Below, one piece after another: positions 27,897-36,049 of a stretch of 64,000 nt of DNA. The notes beneath the pieces were generated by a model. The model was given only the letters and a program-made list of their open reading frames with translations, did no database searches and was not told the origin of the DNA. This DNA is from Lutibacter litoralis (GTDB lineage Bacteria; Bacteroidota; Bacteroidia; Flavobacteriales; Flavobacteriaceae): positions 162,094-226,093 of the forward strand of contig NZ_BMNS01000004.1 in the NCBI RefSeq assembly GCF_014646675.1, in the 5' to 3' direction. A program made the translations under genes and the position numbers. How positions within the stretch are numbered: position 1 is the first letter of the stretch; every line of letters starts with the position of its first letter.

Positions 27897-29825
27897 TTAG
27901 TATCTCCAACGAACGAATGCTTCCATGGCAGCATATCTTGCCATACCTAGTTCATCATATAAATCGGCTGTTTCTTTGTTTCTATCTTCTGCACGTTGCC
28001 AAAACTCTCTTGCATCTACCCCTTGAAATACAACACCATCTTTTTGAGATTGGTGTTTAAAAATACCATGTCTTTTTTCTAAAACCTGATCTGGGCTCAT
28101 AGGCACAGCCATTTCAATTTCATCAATTCCCCATTCTTGCCATGCACCTCTATATAACCAAACCCAACAATCTTTCATAAACTTCTTAGGTTTCAGATTT
28201 TTTACAGCTGCAAATATTGCATCTAAACAAACCTTATGAGTTCCGTGTGGATCTGCTAAATCTCCAGCAGCATAAATTTGATGAGGTTTTATTTTTTCAA
28301 TAAGATCCATGGTTAAATTAATATCTACTTCACCCAATGGATTTTTCTCAATTGTTCCGGTTTCATAAAAAGGCAATTCCATAAAATGAATTTGACTATC
28401 TGGCAAACCAACATAATGTGCAGTTGCTCTTGCTTCTCCTTTTCTAATAAGACCTTTTATATATCTAACCTCAGGAATATCTATTTCGCTATTTTTTTTA
28501 TTTTTCAAAAATTTAACAGCTTTTTTATAAATATTTTCGGCATCTAAACTTTTAATTTCAAACTTATCGTTATAATCACAGACAAAACTTGCATATCTTA
28601 ACGCTTCACTATCGGTTACTGCAATATTCCCTGAGGTTTGATAAGCAACATGCACTTCGTGCCCTTGTTGTTGTAATCTAATAAAAGTTCCCCCCATACT
28701 AATAATATCATCATCGGGGTGTGGACTAAAAATTAATACTCTTTTGCTAGCTGGCTCTGCTCTCTCTGGTCTTTTAGCATCATCAGAATTTGGTTTTCCA
28801 CCTGGCCAACCAGTAATCGTATTTTGCAGATCGTTAAATATTTTAATATTGATATCATAAGCTGGACCTAAATCGGCCAATAAATCACTCAACCCATTTT
28901 CAATATAATCTGTATCGGTTAACATTAATATTGGTTTTGAAACTTTTTGAGCCAATGCCAATACCGCTTTACGTATAATTTTATCTGTCCAAACAATCTT
29001 TTCAACCAACCAAGGCGTATTTACCCTCGTTAATTTTGAAGAAGCTTCTTTATCTAAAATAAAGGTTGCATTGTTATGTTCTTGTAAAAATGAAGCTGGT
29101 ACACGGTTTGTTACTTGCCCTTCTACAGCTTCTCTAATTATATTTGATTTACCTTCACCCCAAGCAAATAAAATTACTCGTTTTGCCTCCATAATCTTTT
29201 TAACACCCAATGTAATTGCTGTTCTAGGAGTATTGCTTAAACCTAAGAAATCGTTACTTGCAGCAACTCTTGTTATATGATCAAGTGCTACTAAACGTGT
29301 TTTGGAATTTTGTAAAGATCCTGATTCATTAAAACCGATATGACCATTTCCTCCAATTCCTAAAATTTGTAAATCAAGACCTCCATACGCTTCTATTTTA
29401 GCCTCATAACCAGCACAATATTCAGCTATTTCATCTTTTGACAAAGTACCATCTGGTATATTGTAATTTTCAGGAAGAATATCTACATGATTAAATAGTT
29501 GTTCTTTCATAAAACGAACATAACTATTTATAGAGTCTGGCTCCATTGGGTAGTATTCATCTAAATTAAAAGTGATTACATTTTTAAAACTCAATCCTTC
29601 TTCTTTATGCAATCTTACCAATTCAGCATACAAACCTTTTGGTGAAGAACCTGTTGCTAAACCTAAAATACAAGGTTGTTTTTGAGCTTGTTTAACTCTA
29701 ATTAAATCTGCAATCTCAAGGGCAACTGCTTTTGATGCAACTGTAGAATTATTAAAAATTTTGGTTTCAATATTTTCAAATCTCTTTTCAAAATCTGTCG
29801 ACGTATCAATATTACTTTTTAACAT
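27897..29825 (-). CDS. nagB: Glucosamine-6-phosphate deaminase fused to a PIG-L deacetylase-like domain
   Basis: A 642-aa two-domain protein. Residues ~25-275 are a NagB deaminase/isomerase (LGLATGSSPKGLY, FNLDEYYP with the catalytic Asp, GIGGNGHIGFNESGS), which turns glucosamine-6-P into fructose-6-P and ammonia. Residues ~362-560 are a PIG-L/LmbE domain, with the zinc-binding HPDDD at 369-373 and a later DPHGTHK. That family removes N-acetyl groups from GlcNAc-containing substrates. The fusion is common in Bacteroidota. No separate nagA lies in the operon. It is 7 nt downstream of the transporter and 17 nt upstream of glmM. Confidence 0.93.
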   Translation of the reverse strand: MLKSNIDTSTDFEKRFENIETKIFNNSTVASKAVALEIADLIRVKQAQKQPCILGLATGSSPKGLYAELVRLHKEEGLSFKNVITFNLDEYYPMEPDSINSYVRFMKEQLFNHVDILPENYNIPDGTLSKDEIAEYCAGYEAKIEAYGGLDLQILGIGGNGHIGFNESGSLQNSKTRLVALDHITRVAASNDFLGLSNTPRTAITLGVKKIMEAKRVILFAWGEGKSNIIREAVEGQVTNRVPASFLQEHNNATFILDKEASSKLTRVNTPWLVEKIVWTDKIIRKAVLALAQKVSKPILMLTDTDYIENGLSDLLADLGPAYDINIKIFNDLQNTITGWPGGKPNSDDAKRPERAEPASKRVLIFSPHPDDDIISMGGTFIRLQQQGHEVHVAYQTSGNIAVTDSEALRYASFVCDYNDKFEIKSLDAENIYKKAVKFLKNKKNSEIDIPEVRYIKGLIRKGEARATAHYVGLPDSQIHFMELPFYETGTIEKNPLGEVDINLTMDLIEKIKPHQIYAAGDLADPHGTHKVCLDAIFAAVKNLKPKKFMKDCWVWLYRGAWQEWGIDEIEMAVPMSPDQVLEKRHGIFKHQSQKDGVVFQGVDAREFWQRAEDRNKETADLYDELGMARYAAMEAFVRWRY

Positions 29826-29832
29826 TTCTTTA

Positions 29833-31155
29833 TTATTTATTTTGATTTTTTTTCATTCCTAATTTATGCCCAGATAAGGCAAAATACAATATTATGGCAT
29901 AGCAAGGGATTAATATCCAATAACTACTTGTTGCTGAAGTTGCCAGTGCTTCTGCCTCATTTATTCCATTCGCAACTAATTCATGTTTACCAGCATCTAC
30001 CAATCTACCATATAATGGAGGTATAATTGCCCCTCCAGAAATTGCCATAATTAATAAAGCCGATGCTGTTTTGGTGAATTTCCCTAAACCTTCTAATGTT
30101 AAAGGCCAAACTGCTGGCCAAACTAATGCATTTGCAATTCCTAATGCCGCTACAAATAAAACAGAAGTAAAACCTGTAGTCATTAAGATACAAACACTAA
30201 ATATTATACCTAAAGTAGCACTAATTTTTAAGGCTGTTCCTTGTTTTACATATTTTGGTATTAAAAATACACCTAACGCATAGGTTGCAACCATTGCCAT
30301 TAGGGTATAAGTTGTAAAGAATTTAGCTTCTTCTCCTGTAAATCCAAGTGAAATTCCATAAGCAATAATAGTATCTCCTGCTATTACTTCTGCACCAACA
30401 TAAACAAACAACGTAAGTACTCCTAACCAAAGGTGAGGGAATTGAAATATGCTTGTTTTTGTTACTTCTCCTTCTTTTTCATCTTCAATTGGCGAAGCTT
30501 CTACATGTGGTAGTGGTGCTTTTCTAATTAAAATACCTAGCACAAATAATACTATTGCCATAACTAAATAAGGCATAAAAACACTGTCTGCCATGGTATC
30601 TAATAATTGTCCTTTTTCTTCAACTGAAACTGAACCTAATTTATCTTTTACTTCATCAATTCCAGATAATAATATGGCCCCAAATATTAAAGATCCTAGA
30701 GCTCCTGCTGTTTTATTAGCAATTCCCATTATTGCAATTCGTTTTGCACCGCTTTCAATAGGCCCTAAAATGGTAATATACGGATTTGAAGCTGTTTGTA
30801 AAATTGTCATTCCTACTCCTTGAATAAAAATACCTGTTAAAAACACCCAATAGGTTCTTGCTTCAGCAGCTGGAATAAATACCAATGCTCCAATTGCCAT
30901 AATGAATAATCCTAAAGACATTCCTTTTCTATATCCAATTTTATTTAAAATATAAGACGCTGGTAAAGCCATAACAACAAATGAAATGTAGGAGGCTGAG
31001 GCTACAAAATAAGATTGAGCATCGGTTAATTCGTTAATAGTTTTCATAAATGGAATTAAGGCTCCATTAATCCATGTAACAAATCCGAAAATAAAAAATA
31101 GTCCAGCAATAATAATTATTGGGACTAGGGTACTGTTCTTGCTTGCTTGTGTCAT
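29833..31155 (-). CDS. nagP: NagP-like sugar transporter (MFS, FHS family)
   Basis: A 440-aa permease with about 12 hydrophobic helices. It carries the FHS/FucP-type hallmarks FFIFGFVTWINGALIPFMK in helix 1, QSYFVASASYISFVVMALPASYILNKIGYRKGMSLGL between helices 2 and 3, and GMTILQTASNPYITILGP. NagP members import N-acetylglucosamine by proton symport, and the position directly before nagB and after the hexosamine kinase supports an N-acetylhexosamine substrate. Sugar specificity is inferred from context. Confidence 0.88.
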   Translation of the reverse strand: MTQASKNSTLVPIIIIAGLFFIFGFVTWINGALIPFMKTINELTDAQSYFVASASYISFVVMALPASYILNKIGYRKGMSLGLFIMAIGALVFIPAAEARTYWVFLTGIFIQGVGMTILQTASNPYITILGPIESGAKRIAIMGIANKTAGALGSLIFGAILLSGIDEVKDKLGSVSVEEKGQLLDTMADSVFMPYLVMAIVLFVLGILIRKAPLPHVEASPIEDEKEGEVTKTSIFQFPHLWLGVLTLFVYVGAEVIAGDTIIAYGISLGFTGEEAKFFTTYTLMAMVATYALGVFLIPKYVKQGTALKISATLGIIFSVCILMTTGFTSVLFVAALGIANALVWPAVWPLTLEGLGKFTKTASALLIMAISGGAIIPPLYGRLVDAGKHELVANGINEAEALATSATSSYWILIPCYAIILYFALSGHKLGMKKNQNK

Positions 31156-31186
31156 ATTAGTTAATTTTTATATTTTTAATTATATT

Positions 31187-32254
31187 TTATAAAACATTCA
31201 TTTTTTCGGACATGCTTTCTATCAGTTTAAATTGATTTTTTGCTCTATCTAAATTATGCTCTGGATATTTAGTTTTATAATAAGTATCTCCATTTAAAAA
31301 GTCTGTTAAAAACCGAAGCGCCATTATAAAAATCATTGTTTTTGCTCCAAGTGGTAAATATTTCAATTCTATTGGAGAAAGAGCCGATTCTACTTTTTCT
31401 AAAAATCCTTTAGTATAAGCATTGTAATATTCTAAATTGAAATTTACTTTATTTAAATCTGTTTCATCTTCAGCAGCCGAATTACAAATAGTTCTAATAG
31501 CATCTCCAAAATCATAATGTACAACTCCCGGCATAACAGTATCGGTGTCAATTACACAAAGCCCTTTATTATTGGTATCAAATAACACATTTGATATTTT
31601 AGTATCGTTATGTGTAACTCTTAATTTTATCTCACCAGATTCTTTTAAACGTTGAATTATATGCATCTCGTCTTTTAAACTCCAAACAAGGTCTATATAC
31701 TTTTTTGCTTGTTCAAGTCTTTCTTCTGAAGCTACTTTTAGAGCATCTTCAAATTGAGAAAAACGGAAAGACATGTCGTGAAACTTTGGAATTACCTCAA
31801 TTAATTTCTTCGCATCAAAATCACTTGTTAAATTTAAGAAATCTCCAATTAATTTTCCTCCTTCATAAGCAACTTCTTTATTGCTAACAGTTTCAAATGT
31901 AATACTATTATCAATAAATACCATTAAGTTCCAATAATTCCCTTCAATATCTATATAATAAAAGTTTCCGTTAGTGGATTCTATAAATGACAATACTTTT
32001 CTAAATATTTCGTTTTTTGGTAAGTGTGAGAACTTACTTTGCAAATGCTTACTAACATTTACTTTGTTTGAAATAAGACCAGGAACATCTTTAAAAACTC
32101 CGTGATTAATTCTCTGAAGAACATAATTAGTTCCATCAGTTCCTTTAACTAGATAGGTATCATTAATATGACCAGATGCTAATTCTGAATAGGATAAAAA
32201 TTCTGAATTATGATTAAATTTATTAAATGATTCTAATAATTGTTGTTCTTTCAT
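31187..32254 (-). CDS. nahK: N-acetylhexosamine 1-kinase (NahK-like), APH family
   Basis: A 355-aa aminoglycoside-phosphotransferase-fold kinase that closely follows the layout of bifidobacterial NahK. It has GHINDTYLV and NYVLQRINHGVFKDV in the nucleotide lobe, and FHDMSFRFSQF. The catalytic VTHNDTKISNVLFD is followed by the metal-binding VIDTDTVMPGVVHYDFGDAIR. The C-terminus has FLTDFLNGDTYYKTKYPEHNLDRAKNQFKLIE. NahK phosphorylates the anomeric carbon of GlcNAc or GalNAc. It is 1 nt from the upstream nucleotidyltransferase gene. A cell-wall-recycling AmgK (MurNAc/GlcNAc) role is the main alternative. Confidence 0.82.
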   Translation of the reverse strand: MKEQQLLESFNKFNHNSEFLSYSELASGHINDTYLVKGTDGTNYVLQRINHGVFKDVPGLISNKVNVSKHLQSKFSHLPKNEIFRKVLSFIESTNGNFYYIDIEGNYWNLMVFIDNSITFETVSNKEVAYEGGKLIGDFLNLTSDFDAKKLIEVIPKFHDMSFRFSQFEDALKVASEERLEQAKKYIDLVWSLKDEMHIIQRLKESGEIKLRVTHNDTKISNVLFDTNNKGLCVIDTDTVMPGVVHYDFGDAIRTICNSAAEDETDLNKVNFNLEYYNAYTKGFLEKVESALSPIELKYLPLGAKTMIFIMALRFLTDFLNGDTYYKTKYPEHNLDRAKNQFKLIESMSEKMNVL

Positions 32255-32255
32255 G

Positions 32256-33170
32256 TTACCAAAGTTTAGATGGGTAGCTATTTATTTTTTGTAAATGTTC
32301 AATTTCTTTTTGAACTATTTCTTTATCTTCTTTATAGGTAACTCCAAACCATTTTGCATCTGATTTTAAGACTTCAACGGTTGCTTTTCCAGATTTTAAA
32401 ATTTCATTTACAATTAATGGGATAAAAAATTCTGCCTTTAAGTTTCCTTTATTTTCTTCTAGGAAATCTTCAAAAAGTAGTGTTCCAAATTCGAAACATT
32501 TTGGAGTAAATCCCCAAAAATTCATTGAAACTATAGTTTCTCCATCTATAGGAACAAAAACACCATTTTCATCTTTTCTAATAAGGTGTCCGTTCACTTT
32601 TTCTATGTGAACTCTTTCAGTTACATCTGTTAAAAATCCTTCTTTATTAACCTGGCATTCACCTCTTGAAACAAAACCATGTTCCGAAACAGTATTTTTC
32701 AACAAATATCCCATCATATTAAAACGATACGAATTTGGATCTATTTTAGATAACTCTTCAGCCATTATTTCAAAGGCTTCCTTTCCATAAAAATCGTCGG
32801 CATTTATAATTGCAAAATTCTCCTTTACAACATCTTTAACCATTAAAAGAGCATGCCCTGTTCCCCAAGGTTTGGTTCTTTCTGGGTTTTGAAATTTTTC
32901 AGGAACATCTTCAATTTCTTGAAAAACGTAGGCAACTTCAGCTTTCCCTTCTAATTTTTCATCAAAAACAGCTTTAAATTCTTTTTCAAAACTTTTTCTT
33001 ATTATAAACACAAATTTACCAAAACCAGCTTGCAAGGCATCGTAAATTGAAAAATCAATTATTGTTGCTCCTTCTGAAGTAAACGTGTCTAATTGTTTTA
33101 GCCCTCCATAACGGCTTCCCATCCCCGCGGCTAAGACCACCAAAGTTGGCTTTATATTGCTATTTTTCAA
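32256..33170 (-). CDS. Sugar-phosphate nucleotidyltransferase family protein
   Basis: A 304-aa cytoplasmic protein with the nucleotidyltransferase fold. The nucleotide-binding LVVLAAGMGSRYGGLKQLD is followed by the PWGTGHALLMVKDVV base/sugar loop and the metal-binding FAIINADDFYG. It probably couples an NTP to a sugar 1-phosphate. Adjacent NahK-like kinase suggests GlcNAc-1-P or GalNAc-1-P as substrate, giving a UDP-sugar, analogous to kinase/uridylyltransferase pairs in the bifidobacterial pathway or to AmgK-MurU. It is the first gene of the operon, 179 nt from the divergent LacI regulator. Confidence 0.8.
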   Translation of the reverse strand: MKNSNIKPTLVVLAAGMGSRYGGLKQLDTFTSEGATIIDFSIYDALQAGFGKFVFIIRKSFEKEFKAVFDEKLEGKAEVAYVFQEIEDVPEKFQNPERTKPWGTGHALLMVKDVVKENFAIINADDFYGKEAFEIMAEELSKIDPNSYRFNMMGYLLKNTVSEHGFVSRGECQVNKEGFLTDVTERVHIEKVNGHLIRKDENGVFVPIDGETIVSMNFWGFTPKCFEFGTLLFEDFLEENKGNLKAEFFIPLIVNEILKSGKATVEVLKSDAKWFGVTYKEDKEIVQKEIEHLQKINSYPSKLW

Positions 33171-33272
33171 TGTGTTATGTTTTTTAACAATTAAATTAAT
33201 TTAATCCGATTTTATTAAAATATTGTGCTAATTTATAAATGAATTTTGAGATATCAAAGAAAAAACAATTAA

Positions 33273-33288
33273 ATGTGCTCGAACACAC
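33273..33288. promoter_or_regulatory. LacI-family operator 1
   Basis: ATGTGCTCGAACACAC is centred on CG and symmetric as TGTGyTCGArCACA. Its left half is an exact inverse of the right half of operator 2, giving 12-bp perfect inverted arms 33271-33282 and 33302-33313. Confidence 0.6.
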
Positions 33289-33295
33289 GTAATTT

Positions 33296-33311
33296 ATGTT
33301 ATCGAGCACAT
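33296..33311. promoter_or_regulatory. LacI-family operator 2
   Basis: ATGTTATCGAGCACAT is centred on CG with imperfect symmetry. Its centre is 23 bp from that of operator 1, about two helical turns, so two dimers would sit on one face. It ends 26 bp before the regulator's -7 box. Confidence 0.55.
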
Positions 33312-33337
33312 TTTTAATTTCATATAATAAAGTTTTC

Positions 33338-33345
33338 TATATTTG
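33338..33345 (+). promoter_or_regulatory. -7 element of the LacI regulator gene (predicted leaderless)
   Basis: TATATTTG matches TAnnTTTG and ends four bases before the ATG at 33350. It therefore sets the start codon at 33350 rather than the in-frame ATG at 33296, which lies inside operator 2. Confidence 0.5.
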
Positions 33346-33349
33346 TAAG

Positions 33350-34393
33350 ATGAAAAAATATACGATTAAAGATATTGCTCAACTCGCAGGTGTTTCAAAA
33401 GGAACTGTTGATAGAGTTTTACATAAGCGTGGAAAAGTTTCTGAAATCGCGTTAGAAAAGGTTACTAAAATTCTTAATGAAATTGAATATAAACCAAATC
33501 CAATTGCCAAGAATTTAAAAATTAATAAAATTTATAAACTGGCTGTTATTTTACCCGACGCTCAGAAAGATTCTTATTGGGAACCTTGTTCGGGTGCCAT
33601 AAAAGAAGTTGAAAATGAGTTTCAACACTTTGGTATTGAAATTAATAAGTTTGTTTTTGACGCATCAGAAACAAGTTCCTTTTTAGAAACTTCTTTAAAT
33701 GTTATTACCACCAAACCTGATGCTATTTTAATGGTACCATTATTCCAAAAAGAAGCTAAGGAGATTGTTACAAAATGTAATATTAACAACATTAAAGTAT
33801 CTGTTTTCAATAATTATATTGATTCAAATTATTCTAATAATTTTATTGGACAAGATTTATATCAAAGTGGAAGAGTTGCTGCAAAACTTATGGATATGGT
33901 ACTAAAAAAAGGAACTATTGGAATTGTACATATTGATGAAGACTACCAAAACGCAACGCACTTACAAGAAAAAGAGAAAGGATTTAGGAGCTATTTTAAC
34001 TCTTTAAATACTTTAGATTATGACATAACTACTATTCATTTAAATTATAAAAAATCAGAGAGTTTTAACAATTCACTTCTTTCTTTTTTAGACAAAAACC
34101 CAAACATAAATGGTATTTTTGTAACTATCTCAAAGTCGTATGTTGTTGTTGAAGCCTTAAAAGAAAGAGCATCAGATATTGCAATAGTTGGTTATGATTT
34201 AGTGAAAAAAAATATTGATTATTTAAAACAGGGAGAAATTGATTTCTTAATTCATCAAAAACCAAAACAACAAGTTTACATGGGTTTAAGCTATTTAGCA
34301 GAATATTTTTTATTTGATAAAGAAATTCCATCCCAACTATTATTACCTTTAGATATAGTTACTTCCGAAAATGTTGATGGTTATCTAATGTAA
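33350..34393 (+). CDS. LacI-family transcriptional regulator of the N-acetylhexosamine operon
   Basis: A 347-aa repressor/activator. The N-terminal helix-turn-helix (YTIKDIAQLAGVSKGTVDRVLHKRGKVSEIAL) is followed by the hinge helix region (IEYKPNPIAKNL) and a periplasmic-binding-protein-like effector domain (ILPDAQKDSYWEPCSGAIKEVENEF ... IAIVGYDLVKKNIDYLKQGEIDFLIHQKP). The start at 33350 is preferred because the HTH then begins at residue 4 and the -7 box lies just upstream. It is divergent from the nucleotidyltransferase-led operon, with two operators between them, so it likely controls itself and that operon. The effector may be an amino sugar or its phosphate (inference). Confidence 0.92.
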   Translation: MKKYTIKDIAQLAGVSKGTVDRVLHKRGKVSEIALEKVTKILNEIEYKPNPIAKNLKINKIYKLAVILPDAQKDSYWEPCSGAIKEVENEFQHFGIEINKFVFDASETSSFLETSLNVITTKPDAILMVPLFQKEAKEIVTKCNINNIKVSVFNNYIDSNYSNNFIGQDLYQSGRVAAKLMDMVLKKGTIGIVHIDEDYQNATHLQEKEKGFRSYFNSLNTLDYDITTIHLNYKKSESFNNSLLSFLDKNPNINGIFVTISKSYVVVEALKERASDIAIVGYDLVKKNIDYLKQGEIDFLIHQKPKQQVYMGLSYLAEYFLFDKEIPSQLLLPLDIVTSENVDGYLM

Positions 34394-34474
34394 GTTCTAA
34401 AAAAAGAGTCTGATTAAAAAAGGTGAAAAAGTTATTATTCCTAGTTGATTAATTGTTTTTTTTCAATCTCGAAA

Positions 34475-34535
34475 TAATAAAAAACAAACACAAAGAAGCC
34501 CTTATAAAATATATAAAATAATTATAAAGGCCTCT
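34475..34535 (-). terminator. Terminator at the end of the PUL operon
   Basis: On the minus strand AGAGGCCTTTATAA pairs with TTATAAGGGCTTCT (14 bp, two G-U) and is followed by a T-rich TTTGTGTTTGTTTTTT tail. There is no U tract in the plus direction. Confidence 0.65.
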
Positions 34536-34607
34536 AAAGCTAACTAACTTAAATACAAATTTCATTTATATGAAATTATACAACCCACTATGAATTAAGC
34601 GCTTACA

Positions 34608-35966
34608 TTAATAACGTTGAGCTGTTTTATTTGGTAAAGAAGGAGTTTCTAATTCCAAAAAATCTATTTTAGGCGGTATTCCTTTAGAAGTCCTAAAGAA
34701 CTTAGTTTTAGGAGTTTCACTATCACTAAAAAAACCACAATTCCTTAGATAAAAACTATTTTCTTTAACACCACCGTCGTAGTCAAAACGAACACCACTT
34801 GCTCCAGTATTATCAGTTGTAAAAATGGCTGAAGTCATTTCAATCCAATTATTATCAGTATCATATATCCACTGATTTGAATAATTAACTTTTCTACTAA
34901 CCGCTCCAGCTGAAGTTGCAAAATTTTCTAAAAACGAATGTAATCGTGTTAAATGTTTCCCTGTTGGAAATGGTCTTCTAAAACTAGCTATTAACTTCCA
35001 ATCACCAATTTCAGGAGCATAAAAATATGCCGTATAATCTATAGAATTATCTGCTTTTGATTCTCCTTTTAGCAAAAATTTATAGGTTATATTTGGTTTC
35101 CAATCATACACAAAATAACTTTGTGCACCAGAACCTTCATTTCCAAACTCACCCACGTGTACCCCCTCTCCATTTCCAAGAGGCAACACACTATATTCTC
35201 TAGGGATTTGATTTGGATCTTGAGTATCGTAAGCACTCCAAACCGAAAATAAAATGCGTCTCTCTTTTTCAGAGTTAACTTGCATTCCGAAATATCCAGA
35301 AGAGAATCCGTTTGCCATAAAATATGAGCCAACTGGGTCATTTCCTTCCGGAACAGTTAACTCATTATAAAACCATGTAATATTTTTATTTGCAGGTTCT
35401 TCGTAATTTAAATGTACCGAAGGACCTCTTCGTCCCCAATAGGACCAATCTGGTTTTACATAACTTATTTTCGAACTCCAAGAATCATCTAACATAATTT
35501 CTGCTATTTCTCCAAAGGTTGTTCCTTTCTTTGAAACTCCTTCAAACTCAATATAATTATACCCTAATGTGTCAATCTCAAACGATCCAAGAGCGTGTTT
35601 TGTAATATTTTCTGTTTCCTTAAAATCAATATTTTTAGTAGTATTCCCTACAGTAATTTTAAGTTTTGTATCCGCAGAAAACTTTCCATTTATACTAATT
35701 TCAATTTTTCCTGTAGCAGTTGTATAAAAATAGCTTCTAATTTTATTGTTAGCATCTGTCCAGTTTTTTATACCTTCTTTGCTTACTATTCTATCTGTGG
35801 CTTTTGGATTATTTACAACCCAACTATTTGCTGCTGTACTTATTGAAATATTGGTTTTAGAAATTGTGTTATTTTCAAATTGCTCTATAGTTTCCTTACT
35901 GTTTTTACATGCAATATTAGATAGCAATAACAAACTTAGAATTAGGTATAAAAAATAATTTTTCAT
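34608..35966 (-). CDS. DUF5077/DUF3472 lipoprotein
   Basis: A 452-aa surface or periplasmic lipoprotein. The signal ends at the lipobox SNIAC (Cys20). Residues ~40-165 look like DUF5077, a small carbohydrate-binding-like sandwich (IEISINGKFSADTKLKITVGN). Residues ~180-440 match DUF3472 (VHLNYEEP, WFYNELTVPEGNDPVGSYFMANGFSSGYFGMQVNSEKERRILFSVWSA, WIYDTDNNWIEMTSA). DUF3472 proteins occur in polysaccharide utilisation loci; their activity is not defined to my knowledge. An in-frame ATG at 35996 would add ten residues before the signal and is less likely. Last gene of the operon. Confidence 0.85.
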   Translation of the reverse strand: MKNYFLYLILSLLLLSNIACKNSKETIEQFENNTISKTNISISTAANSWVVNNPKATDRIVSKEGIKNWTDANNKIRSYFYTTATGKIEISINGKFSADTKLKITVGNTTKNIDFKETENITKHALGSFEIDTLGYNYIEFEGVSKKGTTFGEIAEIMLDDSWSSKISYVKPDWSYWGRRGPSVHLNYEEPANKNITWFYNELTVPEGNDPVGSYFMANGFSSGYFGMQVNSEKERRILFSVWSAYDTQDPNQIPREYSVLPLGNGEGVHVGEFGNEGSGAQSYFVYDWKPNITYKFLLKGESKADNSIDYTAYFYAPEIGDWKLIASFRRPFPTGKHLTRLHSFLENFATSAGAVSRKVNYSNQWIYDTDNNWIEMTSAIFTTDNTGASGVRFDYDGGVKENSFYLRNCGFFSDSETPKTKFFRTSKGIPPKIDFLELETPSLPNKTAQRY

Positions 35967-36049
35967 TTTAAAAATATATTCATTTAATGTTTTCATATAT
36001 CATAACTTGATTATTAACATTCGTTTATAAACAATTATAATTATAACTC

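Noticed and set aside
33296-33349. Longer N-terminus for the LacI regulator
   Set aside because: It begins inside a predicted operator and upstream of the -7 box, and would push the helix-turn-helix away from the N-terminus.
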